From Paulinella micropora (Eukaryota > Cercozoa > Imbricatea > Euglyphida), in the NCBI GenBank assembly GCA_009731375.1, contig BJOX01000050.1, positions 1,170,872 to 1,215,783 on the forward strand: a DNA stretch of 44,912 nucleotides, in the 5' to 3' direction. The notes under the pieces are model-generated. The model had not been told where the DNA came from. It saw only the letters and a program-made list of their open reading frames with translations, and did no database searches. Numbering within the stretch: position 1 is the first letter of the stretch; every line of letters begins with the position of its first letter. Both the position numbers and the translations under genes were made by a program. Shown here one piece after another: positions 20,132-29,432 of the stretch.

Positions 20132-21837
20132 TCACCCGGAAAGATCACCCCCCGTTTGCACTACCACCTCCCCATTCCCGCCGGAACACTCTCGCACTCG
20201 CGCGCCCAGCCAATCGAAGGAGCCAGGTGCGCGGGTAGCTGGCAGCGGCGCAAACAGCCGTTGGGACAGGCTGACTGTCGACCGAGCGTTGGGCAGCCAC
20301 AGGGCCCTCTCCTCGTCTTTCAGCAGCAGGCCATGCCAAATAGAGAATACCAAAAGCAGCCAGGGGTGGCCAATCGGTTTGTCGTACGACAGATCCCGGG
20401 GGTCGTGGCTGTGCGCGACCATCAGCGCCCGTGCCAACGACAGCAAAAGGCAGCTGCGCTCGCTACCGTCCTGGTCGGGCGTGCCGCGGTTTGCTGTCTG
20501 TATTGCTGGCCGAACATATAGACAGTCGTTTAGCTCTCGGCCAGACAGTTGCGCTCGGAAGTGGTAGCGGGCCTGTCGGGCTTGTAGTAGTACCAACAGC
20601 GCCGGCCCACGAACCAAACTACGCAGTGCGGATGCGTGTCGACCGAGCGCCGGCTGACGAGAAACGTGCTACAATACAACAGGTCCTCGGGAGTGAGGGT
20701 AGTCGTCGCGTCATCGAGATCCCACGTGATCCTGCGCGGGCACAAACGTTCGAACGGCCGGGAATGTCCGTACCGGAACTCGTGCAGCTTCTGCAGCACA
20801 GCGTTGCCGCTGGCGCCGATGCCGGTGCCCAAACGGTTGTCCCACGAGGCCAGCAAACCCAGCCCGAAGAACACGCGCCCGTTCCTGAAACCCACGTTGC
20901 GCTGCCAATCGAACCGCTCTACGTCGCCTATGGCGCGCAGCCACCACCGCAGCACCTAGGCGTCGTAAGTTGCGACAACGATGGCGTTGTCCCAGCCCAG
21001 CACGCGCGGCCACCGAAAAGGAACATAATGCAACGTCAGCGGGGCGCTGGTGTCGACGTCGCAGCCGGCAAAGGTGTAGTGCGTGCGGGCGGCCGCGTAG
21101 CTCCAGGCGAACGCGGCGGCCCCCGATTGTAGCCCCACGCCGCCGCCCCGCTGCTGCCTAATCTCGGGCGACGAGAGTCCCAGCGCCAGCCAGTGCAGCC
21201 TAGCTATAGACCAGCGCCCGGTCGCGACGTAACAGCGCCCGGCGGACAGTCCGGCGCCTAGCACGGGCCAGCGCCAGCAGGGCACGAACGGCTCCCCGGC
21301 GTCGGGCCACTCGAGCGCCCAGCGCAAGGTTCGCTCGAAGTAGTTCAGCACGTCGTGGACTGTCTGTCGGCGCGCGCTTGCGACCCGACAATCTCCGCGG
21401 TGTTCGCGTGCTAATGTCAGAACGCACACGGGGTCGCGGTCGAACAACGCGTTGAAGTCCGCGTTCGGCAGGTCGTGCGCCAGCAGCCTGGCCCTGGCCC
21501 CCAGGTCCACCCACTGCAAATGTCCGCCTTCCAGCAGCACCACGACGCGGCGGAGCGTGTCGAGGTCGTCGTGCCAGGGCCGGCCCGCCAACAACCGGAG
21601 GAGACTGGTGAACCGCGGGCGCGCCGTCGGGCGCGGCGGCGGGTGTTGCTCGAAGAACTGCAGCCCGGCCCGCACCAAAACCTGCGCGTCGGCGGTTGGG
21701 TCTTGTGCCAGGCCCAGGCACAGCTCGAACAGCTCGGGAAACCAAATCTTTTGGCGGATAACAGAAACAAGGGATTTGAGAGGGAGGGGGGAAGGGCCGT
21801 ACAAACCGAACCCTCCCCTCCCCTGTCTCCCATCCAT
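20132..21837 (-). pseudogene. Unrecognised large viral gene, broken by TAG and a frameshift
   Basis: A GC-rich minus-strand frame from about 21790 down to 20959 is stopped by TAG at 20956-20958 and then continues in the same frame to about 20530. A frameshift in the 20530-20610 overlap leads into another frame that remains protein-like to 20132. In total about 550 residues could belong to one protein. It is rich in Trp, Arg, Leu and aromatic residues (RCYVATGRWSIARLHWLALG, YYKPDRP). I recognise no domain. The annotated 5' end lies in low-complexity DNA next to a gap, so the true start is unknown; protein-like sequence begins near 21790 (WFPELFELCLGLAQ). Opposite-strand frames here are shadows. 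Confidence 0.45.
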
Positions 21838-21907
21838 CTGAAAACATTTGAGTTCCCTCTTGCGGGATCAAAAGACAAGCGAAAATCAAACAAAGGAGCG
21901 GGGCCCA

Positions 21908-22113
21908 CCCTTTTTTCTTACCATCCGGCACCCCCCCTCCTTCCCACCCTTTTCTCCCATGGTCTAAAGTGCAAGCAACCGCCCCCCCCCCCCCCCCCCC
22001 TTTCCCCCCCGGCCCCCNNNNNNNNNNCCCTTTTTTCTTACCATCCGGCACCCCCCCTCCTTCCCACCCTTTTCTCCCATGGTCTAAAGTGCAAGCAACC
22101 GCCCCCCCCCCCC
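21908..22113. repeat. 90 bp direct duplication around a 10-N gap
   Basis: The block starting CCCTTTTTTCTTACCATCCG is present at 21908 and again at 22028, with the 10-N gap (22018-22027) and a C run between. The copies are practically identical over about 90 bp. This is probably an unmerged contig overlap, though a real tandem repeat is possible. Confidence 0.8.
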
Positions 22114-22124
22114 ACTCCTCTTTC

Positions 22125-22152
22125 ACCCCCGGACCAGCGCTGGTCCGGGGGT
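22125..22152. repeat. Perfect 28 bp palindrome without a loop
   Basis: ACCCCCGGACCAGC is followed at once by its exact reverse complement. It lies between the gap duplication and the next spacer. It could be a cruciform or terminator hairpin, or the trace of a fold-back join. Confidence 0.85.
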
Positions 22153-22410
22153 ACTCACTGTGTAAAAAAAAAGGAAAGGAGGAAGAAGTTCGTGGCCTTG
22201 ACGTTACTCGGCGGTACCGGGCGGCGCTTGTTTTTTGCGCTGTCTGTCCTACTCTGGCGATCTCACACTTTGTATTTATTAAAAAGAAGTAAACGAAATT
22301 GTTTTGCTAAGCTTTGACATTTAAAGGAGTCTAGTGAACACTTTTTGCGTACTGGTGGTTTTCAAGTCTGTGCTTTGTTGTAAAAGTTCTAGCACGAGGA
22401 TAGCGTGCAA

Positions 22411-22869
22411 TTAGTCGAGGCCTGAGGTTTTGTTTAGCTGTCGTCCGAATTCGTCCCAAATAGCACCACACGCACACTTTTCAGACTGCTCGTCGCACAA
22501 CAATTCTCCGCAGTTTTCGCCCTCGCACTCGCGCACGGCGTAGCATTCTCCACTCGCAACCGCGTCGTCGTTTACTTCCTGCAGCGGGTGCAGCAGCGCG
22601 CAGGCACCAGCCAGGGCCCCGAAAAGCTCACGAAGCAACGGCGCCGCTGCTGTTGCCTTTGCGCTAACCTCTTGAACTCTTTGGCCTAAGGCCGCGACCT
22701 TGGCTTCTGTCGAGGCGGACTTTTCCCAACAGGCCCGGTACCTGCGGCGCTGGGCACAGAAAGCGCGGTTAACCGTGTCGGTCCCACGCGTAATCAGGAC
22801 CAGGTCTTCTTCCGCCAGCACAGGCCTGCTAGCGGTCTGCGGACATTGCAGGCGTGCCTTCTTGCGCAA
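22411..22869 (-). CDS. Unrecognised viral protein with Cys-rich C-terminus
   Basis: An intact minus-strand frame of about 150 residues. The middle is helical and alanine-rich (KVAALGQRVQEVSAKATAAA), probably a coiled coil. The C-terminal part has paired cysteines (CYAVRECEGENCGELLCDE and EKCACGAIWDEF), suggesting a small zinc-binding or disulphide domain. The frame is open upstream to about 22960 without an ATG. An ATG near 22955 is in another frame, so the start is uncertain and a small shift near the 5' end is possible. Function unknown. Confidence 0.45.
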   Translation of the reverse strand: MRKKARLQCPQTASRPVLAEEDLVLITRGTDTVNRAFCAQRRRYRACWEKSASTEAKVAALGQRVQEVSAKATAAAPLLRELFGALAGACALLHPLQEVNDDAVASGECYAVRECEGENCGELLCDEQSEKCACGAIWDEFGRQLNKTSGLD

Positions 22870-23634
22870 CGGAGAAGAGGCTGGGGAAGGGTCAGGCCCG
22901 CGTTCTTTCTGGTTCTGGTCGCCCTGGTCCGTGGTGGCGGCGGTAGTGCGCTCATGGTGTTAGCTTGTTGGCCAGCTAGTTCAAGAGGAAATGGGGAGAG
23001 GGGAGGTCAATGCACAGAGGGGAGGTCAATGCACACCAAATCTCCCCTCCCCTCTCCCCCTCGCCCTTTCCAAAAAAAAATAGATAACCAAGACAGTCGC
23101 AGAGACACACACTTGTTTGCTCTCAGTCACGTGTAAGTGTGGTTGGGGCTGTGTGTCGGTGAGTGTCTCTTTCTCTGTTGCTGCAACCCTTGCCTACAAA
23201 AAGGAATTGCTCACCATCGCACCAAAGGCTTTTTTATATGTATTGCTAGGCTTTGTTTTTAGGTCGTTTTCTTGGATGCTACAAGGCCCCCCCCCCGTCC
23301 ACCACAATTTCTTTTTCTTAGCTGCCCCAAAAACCCATTGGGCAACTCAATGCTGACAAGCATTGGGCAGCTCAAATGTTGGCGCGGGGGGGGGGGGGTG
23401 CCGTTCCACTCCTGCCCTTTGTCCACTAAAACACTCGCAATTAAGCACACACTTTTACACATGTACCTACTGAGAGACACAGATAATCACACGAGATCAT
23501 AAAGAATCACTCATTCACACACACACAAATACACTCAAGAAATTTCCTTCGGGAGGAAAGAAAAGGCAGTCGGCAATACATTCAGAAATTGCTTTTTTTT
23601 TTTTTGTTTTTTTGCTCGTGGCCACAGGCAAAAA
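22870..23634. other. Spacer upstream of MYND gene
   Basis: No convincing gene. It contains a short purine-rich tandem (GAGGGGAGGTCAATGCACA twice near 23000), a 30 bp block shared with 24358-24390, and short palindromic CATTGGGCA-type repeats at 23330-23380 related to those at 25288. C and G runs occur near 23287 and 23385. Confidence 0.5.
23112..23142 (+). repeat. Direct repeat flanking the MYND gene (copy 1)
   Basis: TTGTTTGCTCTCAGTCACGT followed by GTAAGTGTG is repeated with few changes at 24358-24390, downstream of the MYND gene. The two copies bracket a 1.2 kb segment and hint at a segmental duplication or an inserted cassette. Confidence 0.5.
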
Positions 23635-24222
23635 ATGGCCCTCAACCTGGCAGACAATTGTTATAATGACGATTGCCCACTGCAAAAGCAGCCACTACCG
23701 GCAGAGGAGGTGCACTTCCGCAAGTGTGCCCGTTGCCTCTACGCTACGTACTGCAGCCGAGAGTGCCAGAAGGCACACTGGAAGAGCGAGCATGGCCAGC
23801 TCTGCCGGGACGGCTCTCTGCTCGTGCGCCAGCACCTGCGCCTGAACGCTTACATGTCCGTGCTCAGGAAAAAAAAGGAGGGTGACCCACTCACCAGCGA
23901 ACTAATGTCGTTAGTGCCACGCGGCGAGCAGGGCGGGGTAATGTACGTGTGCCTGGCCCCGGATGGCCCCGAGAGGCACCGCTACGTGTCGGCACGGACC
24001 CTGCGGCGACCGGCTTGGGAAAGACTGCGTGGCCTGGTTTCCGACGTGCCGGTTGGGCCGCTACGGTACAAGCGCGGACATAATCCTCCTCACCAGGTGC
24101 TGTTCGTAGAGGCGCCACTGTCCCGCCTCGCAGACGGGCCAGCGGTTGTTGAGGAGGATGAGGGCGCTGACTATATGCACTGGCTCAGCGCGTCCGCGGT
24201 GATGCTGCTGTGGTTAGTGTAA
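23635..24222 (+). CDS. MYND zinc-finger protein
   Basis: Intact 195-residue protein. The N-terminal MYND finger has all eight ligands in the expected spacing: Cys9 and Cys14, Cys31-x2-Cys34, Cys40-x3-Cys44, then His53 and Cys57 (KCARCLYATYCSRECQKAHW). MYND fingers mediate protein-protein contacts and occur in eukaryotic regulators and in many large DNA viruses. The remaining 135 residues form an unrecognised domain with strand-like segments and an acidic stretch near the end (VVEEDEGADY). The gene is GC-rich like the other viral ORFs and preceded by a T-run/A-rich spacer. Stop is TAA. The start was chosen because it places the finger at the N-terminus and nothing coding-like lies upstream. 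Confidence 0.8.
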   Translation: MALNLADNCYNDDCPLQKQPLPAEEVHFRKCARCLYATYCSRECQKAHWKSEHGQLCRDGSLLVRQHLRLNAYMSVLRKKKEGDPLTSELMSLVPRGEQGGVMYVCLAPDGPERHRYVSARTLRRPAWERLRGLVSDVPVGPLRYKRGHNPPHQVLFVEAPLSRLADGPAVVEEDEGADYMHWLSASAVMLLWLV

Positions 24223-24384
24223 ATGGCCGACAGAACAGACATAGACAAAAGCATCCTTGTCGTTTTTTTGTTGCGCTGATGCAGCTTATTAAAAACAACA
24301 AAATGCAAACTAGCCTGTGCGGGGAATTTACACGTACATAAGAAACGAAAAGCCGTTCTTGTTCGCTCTCAGCCACGTGTAGGT

Positions 24385-24932
24385 GTGAGGTGTGTGTGTA
24401 TGGTTGTGTGTGCGTGTGCGGTTGTGTGTGTGTGTGGTTGTGTGTGTGTGTGTGGTGTGTGTGTGTGTGTATGGTTGTGTGTGTGTGGTGTGTGTGTGTG
24501 TGTATGGTTGTGTGTGTGTGTGTGGTTGTGTGTGTGTGTGTGGTTGTGTGTGTATATGGTTTTGTGTGTGTGTGTGTGTGTGTGGTTGTGTGTGTGTGTA
24601 TGGTTATGTGTGTGTGTGTGTGCGGTTGTGTGTGTGTGTGTGTGTGTGCGCGGTTGTTTGTGTGTGTGTGTGTGTGTGCGGTTGTTTGTGTGTGTGCGCG
24701 GTTGTTTGTGTGTGTGTGGTTGTGTGTGTGTGTGTGTGTGTGNNNNNNNNNNNNNNNNNNNNNNNNNNNNNNNNNNNNNNNNNNNNNNNNNNNNNNNNNN
24801 NNNNNNNNNNNNNNNNNNNNNNNNNNGTGTGTGTGTGTGTATGGTTGTGTGTGTGTGTATGCTTGTGTGTGTGTGTGTGGTTGTGTGTGTATATGGTTGT
24901 GTGTGTGTGTGTGTGGTTGTGTGTGTGTATGG

Positions 24933-24963
<31 letters not shown>

Positions 24964-25065
24964 GTTGTGTGTGTGTGTGTGCGCGGTTGTTTGTGTGTGT
25001 GCGCGGTTGTTTGTGTGTGTGTGGTTGTGTGTGTGTGTGTGCTTGTGTGTGTGTGTGTGTGTGTG
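24385..25065. repeat. (TG)n-rich satellite with 84-N gap
   Basis: Long TG tracts are punctuated by GGT, ATGGT and GCGCGGT variants, with N at 24743-24826. Frames on both strands are low complexity and not genes. Confidence 0.95.
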
Positions 25066-25287
25066 CTGTTTGTTGCAGTTGTTTGTCTGCGAAAAAAATT
25101 TACATACACTTTTTTCCCACTGCAACCCACCCTTGAATTCAATTAGAATTTCCTCCCCCATTCTAGTAAAGGCAACTAAAGGCCCTACATATAGGTCGTT
25201 TTGGAAAAAGGCTCCCCCCCCCTCCCCGCCTGTCTTGGCACTGGTTTTGGCCCCACACCCACTGGGTTTGCGCAATACTGTCAAGAT

Positions 25288-25485
25288 GGGGTTTGCCCAA
25301 TTGGCTCGCCATTGCGCAAACCCAATGTTGGCACCATTGGGCAAACCCAATGGGGTTGTGTGTCAAAACTGAAGGGAGGGGGCCTCCTTGCACCACGATG
25401 ATGCCGACATCATTGGGTTTGCCCAATTGGCTCGCCATTGCGCAAACCCAATGTTGGCACCATTGGGCAAACCCAATGGGGTTGT
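25288..25485. repeat. Two copies of a 70 bp palindrome-rich repeat
   Basis: The unit GGGTTTGCCCAATTGGCTCG onwards is present at about 25288-25358 and 25413-25485, about 125 bp apart and nearly identical. Each unit contains several self-complementary words built on CCAATTGG and CATTGGGCAAACCCAATG. A related degenerate block occurs at 23330-23380. There are only two copies with unlike spacing, so this is not a CRISPR array. Confidence 0.8.
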
Positions 25486-25640
25486 CTCCATAAAATTCTT
25501 TTTTTCTGCAACATTGAGACAACATTGAGCTCAATGATGTCGGCCAACCACTCTCTCTCTCCGCAGGGTTGGCCCCCCCCCTCCCTTCCCTGGTTGGATC
25601 ACTCAGTTCTGCATCATTTCGCCAAGGTACACCCTGTGTG
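25486..25640. other. Short spacer, nothing recognised
   Basis: Contains the near-palindrome ACATTGAGACAACATTGAGC and C runs. No gene. Confidence 0.5.
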
Positions 25641-25880
25641 TGTCAATGGAGTTTTTTGAATGTGTGTGTGTGTGTTTGTGTGAGTTTGTGTGTGTTTGTG
25701 TGTGTTTGTGTGTGTTTGTGTGTGTGTTTGTGTGTGTGTTTGTGTGTGTTTGTGTGTGTTTGTGTTTGTGTGTGTTTGTGTATTTGCGTGTGTGTTTGTG
25801 TGCGTTTGTGTGTGTGTTTGTGTGTGTGCGTGCGCTTATGAATGTTTGTGTGTGTGTGTGTGTTGTGTGTGTGTGTGCCG
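25641..25880. repeat. (TTTGTGTG)n minisatellite
   Basis: Tandem TTTGTGTG/TTTGTGTGTG units with minor variants. Confidence 0.95.
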
Positions 25881-26151
25881 AAGAAGCCTGCACAAAGTGA
25901 AGGGTGAAACAGCCTGTCAGCTAAAAAACGAAAAGAACATTTGACATTTGGGGGATGTCTGCTCAAGAACAGGTTTTTCTCTCTCTCTCTCCTCATCTCC
26001 CCCTCTCCTCCCCTTTCCCTCCCCCTCTCTTCGCGGGCGAAATGAATGACTGCCTGTCGTCATACCTAGGCGCACATGTGTACTTTGGTTTTGTTAGACA
26101 GGAGCGTCAGCGTCTGATTCAGTAGGAGGCGAGGAGGAGCTGCTCTCGTTT

Positions 26152-26283
26152 ATGTCGGGGCTCTTGTTGGCAAAGACGCGGCCCTCGCTGCCAATCTGCA
26201 GGCAGGACGGCTGCTGTGCACAAGCACTGGACGATAATCTCTATTGCGTGATCCACGAGCCTGGCTGGCTTGAAAAAGCCTAG
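26152..26283 (+). CDS. Small Cys-rich ORF, possible C-terminal exon
   Basis: The frame is GC-rich and open from about 26100, where TTAGACAG could be a splice acceptor. It includes an acidic stretch and ends at TAG 26281-26283. From the internal ATG at 26152 it encodes 43 residues with CRQDGCCAQALDDNLYCVIH, a Cys/His arrangement typical of a small zinc finger. It could be the tail of a larger gene whose front is lost in the upstream minisatellite. Family not recognised. Confidence 0.25.
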   Translation: MSGLLLAKTRPSLPICRQDGCCAQALDDNLYCVIHEPGWLEKA

Positions 26284-26340
26284 TAGTAGTAGTGGTAGCG
26301 CAGACGTTCGAAATTGTTGTTAAAAAAAGATATAACGGAT

Positions 26341-26444
26341 TGGTTCTGAAAATTTAGAGATTCGTACAGAGTGCCGGATAGTCTCCAGAGAGAGGCCCTC
26401 CCTAATCGAGGCAAAACACTAAACCCAAAAAATTTTCGGGTCTG
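26341..26444 (-). repeat. Dispersed repeat, inverted relative to copy at 33195
   Basis: The reverse complement of this block matches 33195-33302 over about 105 bp, including CCCGAAAATTTTTGGGTTTA and GTGTTTTGCCTCGATT. The core AAACCC-AAAATTTT-GGGTTT is itself nearly palindromic. Confidence 0.75.
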
Positions 26445-26660
26445 TGTTTGATTTTTTATTTTATTATTATTATTATTATTTTTGTCTAGAACCAGTCCGG
26501 TTGGGTCCCAAAGCTAGCAGTCGTATTAAGAGGATGTTGCGACTTTGGCATTCATGTCGCATCCGTGCTGCAAGTTGTGTTTGTCAGCCCCCCCCCCTTC
26601 TCGCAAAAACAAGCACACTAAATTTTAGTGCGCCAATTTTTTTAATAAATCAAGCCGCGA

Positions 26661-27247
26661 CTACGCCTGGTAGCACAGCAGGCCGTTTGCGCCTAGCCTG
26701 TCGCGACGCTCATCCATGGTGCGACCCGGGAGGTGCAAAATCCAGTCGGAGGGCCCGCCCTGCAACAGCTCAGCTGCCTGCCTGGGCACGACCCAGACGC
26801 TGTGGCGTTCAAAGTCCGGGTGCGCTACTAAGAAATCACGCAGGCTTAGCTGGTCGGCCACATGGTGGAATGGCAGGACCGTTTGGTCGTAGATGCGCAG
26901 CAGCCGTTCCAAGTACCGTAGCTTATTAAAACGCGCGCTTGGGGGTACATCCACCAGCGCAGGGGCAACAACTCCTCGGGCCGGAAACAACTGTCGTCGA
27001 ATAAGTCGTACTTCTGCAGGTCACAATATCGTCGCTTAGGTTCTTGGAAGCTGCAGCGTGCCCAGGGAATGGTCTCCCAACCCAAATGCAGTGTCACCAC
27101 TGCAAAGGAGAGGCTGGCGCCGGTCTGGCTGTGTTGTCGGTAGCAGCGCCGCCAAACTTCGTGGCCTGGCGCCGCGGGCTGGTAGGCAGTTGTGCTAGTT
27201 GCTGGTGGGTGGCTCTGTAGCAACCAACCGGCCACCAAAATTAGCAT
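26661..27247 (-). pseudogene. Glycosyltransferase-like protein (GT34-type), frameshifted
   Basis: The minus strand reads from an ATG at 27247 with a short hydrophobic N-terminus (MLILVAGWLL) that may be a signal anchor. It changes frame near 26940, at a run of Gs, and continues to TAG at 26661. The second part resembles the C-terminal half of GMA12/MNN10-type galactosyl/mannosyltransferases: a WW pair, then DQLSLRDFLVAHPDF, WVVPRQAAEL and GPSDWILHLPGRTMDERR. These correspond to the DQ, vPQ and GDfvlHfaG motifs. The DxD metal-binding motif is not evident in the first part, so identity is tentative. Such enzymes would glycosylate virion or host surface proteins. The frameshift makes this copy non-functional unless it is a sequence error. 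Confidence 0.4.
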
Positions 27248-27404
27248 AAGAAGTTAGAAGCAACGCACAAGCGTAAGCCGTGCGGGCAAGGCGCACATCC
27301 TCAGCCCCCCGGGACATGAGGACTTTGTCGCAGTCATGAATTTGTTGAACATTCAGGAGGAGGGGTAGATTTTGAGGGAAGGGGTGGGGATTTCGGGCCG
27401 GGCG

Positions 27405-27442
27405 CCCCCCCCCCCCCCCCGGCCCCCCCCCCGACCCCCCCC

Positions 27443-27473
<31 letters not shown>

Positions 27474-27483
27474 NNNNNNNNNN
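27405..27483. other. Poly-C, poly-T and 10-N gap
   Basis: C runs at about 27405-27442, T run at 27447-27473, N at 27474-27483. The neighbouring repeat element begins right after the gap. Confidence 0.9.
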
Positions 27484-27772
27484 TTTTTCCCCGCCCCCAT
27501 TTTCTTCCCCAAAAATTTTCTTTGGGCGCTACAGTTATTGCCGAAATGTCCTTCGCTCAAAAAAAAAGAAAAAAATATATTGAGTGCCACAAATTGCGGC
27601 AAAAACAAGGTGTCCACAAATTGCGGCGTTTTCCACCTTTGTCGAGAAATTCACCGGAAAATTGAACCCTTTGAGATTTTTTTTTTTTTTTGCAAAGGAC
27701 ATTTCGGCAATAAAAACTAAGACGGTTACAGAAAATTTTTGGGGAAACAAATGGGGGCGGGGAATTTTTTGT
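27484..27772. mobile_element. Short inverted-repeat (MITE-like) element
   Basis: The left end (TTTTTCCCCGCCCCCATTTT, then CCCCAAAAATTTTC and GCCGAAATGTCCTT) is matched in reverse complement by the right end at about 27690-27772. The terminal repeats are about 75 bp and the whole is about 290 bp. The interior holds two copies of CCACAAATTGCGGC. A related, longer copy lies at 33000-33480. It appears to interrupt a viral gene, because coding-like sequence stops at 27773. Confidence 0.6.
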
Positions 27773-28329
27773 GTCAAATTCTGCAACATGCTGTGCCAGG
27801 GCCCGCTCGCGACTTCTAGCGCGGCCGACACGAGCTCGGCCAGGTCCCTCTTGGCCTCGAATGCCTCTTCCTGGCCCAGGCCCCGCTGTGCCAGATAGTG
27901 TGCCAGGCCCCGAACCAAGGCCTGGACAAGCTGGAATTCCTTGTGCTCCGACGTCTTTCATCAAATGAGTGTCTCGCGCCCCTTGGCTCTCCGCCCGCCT
28001 CTTATTGAATTTTGGCAAGCCAATCAACTTTTTTTGCATGCTTGGGGGGGGGGGGGGNNNNNNNNNNACGAGCAAGGACTTTTTTTGAGGTGCTGAAGAA
28101 CAGCAAGGTGCGTGCGGTATTTTTTTTGGGCCTGCCCATCAGAAGGTCCAAACACAACAAGAAGATGCGCAAGTTCGGGAAGAGCATCAGGTCTCTGGTA
28201 GTCTTTTTCGAGTTCGTCGACTGCTGACAGAACCCCGATCTCACGGTCTGCCGCCAGCCTGCCGTCGCCAGGAGCCCCAACAGGTTGCTCGAACCAACGC
28301 AAGGGCTGGCCAAAAGTAGGGGTACCCAC
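27773..28329 (-). pseudogene. Fragments of an unrecognised viral gene
   Basis: The minus strand has two coding-like pieces. The first, from about 28345 to 28068, includes FGQPLRWFEQPVGAPGDGR and LPELAHLLVVFGPSDGQ and is cut by a poly-G run and the 10-N gap at 28058-28067. The second, at about 27950-27773, includes HYLAQRGLGQEEAFEAKRDL and ELVSAALEVASGPW and ends at the MITE-like element. They could be one gene broken by the gap, a frameshift and the insertion. No family recognised; composition is viral. Confidence 0.3.
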
Positions 28330-29432
28330 TGCTTCGGGGTCGACTTTGGGCGGCGTCTGCTGTTCGACGGCCGTTCAGACTACGCACACGTGCTGTGTGA
28401 GCAAACGCTGCTGCACCACGGCTTCAAACAAGGTTCACCCTTTGAAATCATCACTGTCTCTCACCCCGGCTTCAAGAAGCAAGTTTAAGACTTAATCATT
28501 AAAGGGTTTTGGGTGTCCGGTCGGGTCTGTCGGTCGACACCACGCAAGGGTCGGTCGACACCACGCAAGGGTCCGTCGATCCGCTGAGACTGTGAGACGG
28601 CCCCCAACCTTTTCCCATATAGGGGGGGGGAGGTACCTATGTACCTACCCGTTGGTAAAATTCAAAAAGTGCAGTCTCAGGCCCCTTTAAAAAATCTCAT
28701 GTCCGGGCGAGACCAAATGCCATTTTGTCCCTGGCGGACAAAAGTACACAATGAGAGCTTGAACCGGGGAAATTTCTCCCACCCAACCCGGGGGGAGGTA
28801 CCTTATATACCTAGCCGTTGGCAAAATTCAAAAATGCAGTCTCAGGTCCCTTTGAAAAATCTCAGGGCTCCCTGTCGGCCGCCCACAGAGCAACCCCCCC
28901 CCCCCCCTTCTCGTCCCTTTCCTCCCTTTCCTTCCCTTTCTTGATATTCTCTTTTCTGAAAACTAGTTATACAATAGAAAGTAAAAAAAGGAGGGAGGTA
29001 CCACGTACCTGCAGGCACGGAGGGGTTGGGGCCGGCTCGCTGTCTCAACGTGTAACAAAAAAGGACAGATTGGGGGTGGGGAGGGGGGGTTTGCCCTCTG
29101 GTGCCACTGGCCGCCTGTCAATGACTAAAAGGCAGTAGTCGAGGACAAAAAAGCAGTAGATTCGGGCCGGTCGGGTAAGGGTGACGTGGCACGAGCCTCG
29201 GCGGTTTCGTCGTCGTGACCAGAACCCTCGAGTCTTCGACCGAGGGAAAGTGTGTAGCAGCCGGAACGAACCTTTTGCTATTTTTGCCCCAATCGTGGAC
29301 AATTTCACCTTAAATTACCGCGCCGCAAAACACGGAGAAATTTTGTCGTGTGCACCACTGAACATTCTTTTTTCATCTGTTAAACAGTATTTTTTTATTG
29401 TCTTGCTTGTATGTACAGAGAATCTCTGAGAC
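28330..29432. other. Non-coding region with local duplications, upstream of polymerase-helicase gene
   Basis: No convincing gene. A 21 bp unit (GTCGGTCGACACCACGCAAG) is repeated in tandem near 28531-28572. A block of about 75 bp (GGAGGTACC ... GTTGG.AAAATTCAAAAA ... CTCAGG.CCCTTT) occurs at about 28625-28700 and 28793-28866. The last 100 bp before 29433 are AT-rich and may hold the promoter of the next gene. Confidence 0.5.

Noticed and set aside
24369-25372. Long His/Thr and Cys/Val reading frames
   Set aside because: They are translations of (TG)n repeats on both strands plus an N gap.
25288-25485. CRISPR array
   Set aside because: Only two copies, with unlike spacing and palindromic units in a eukaryotic context.
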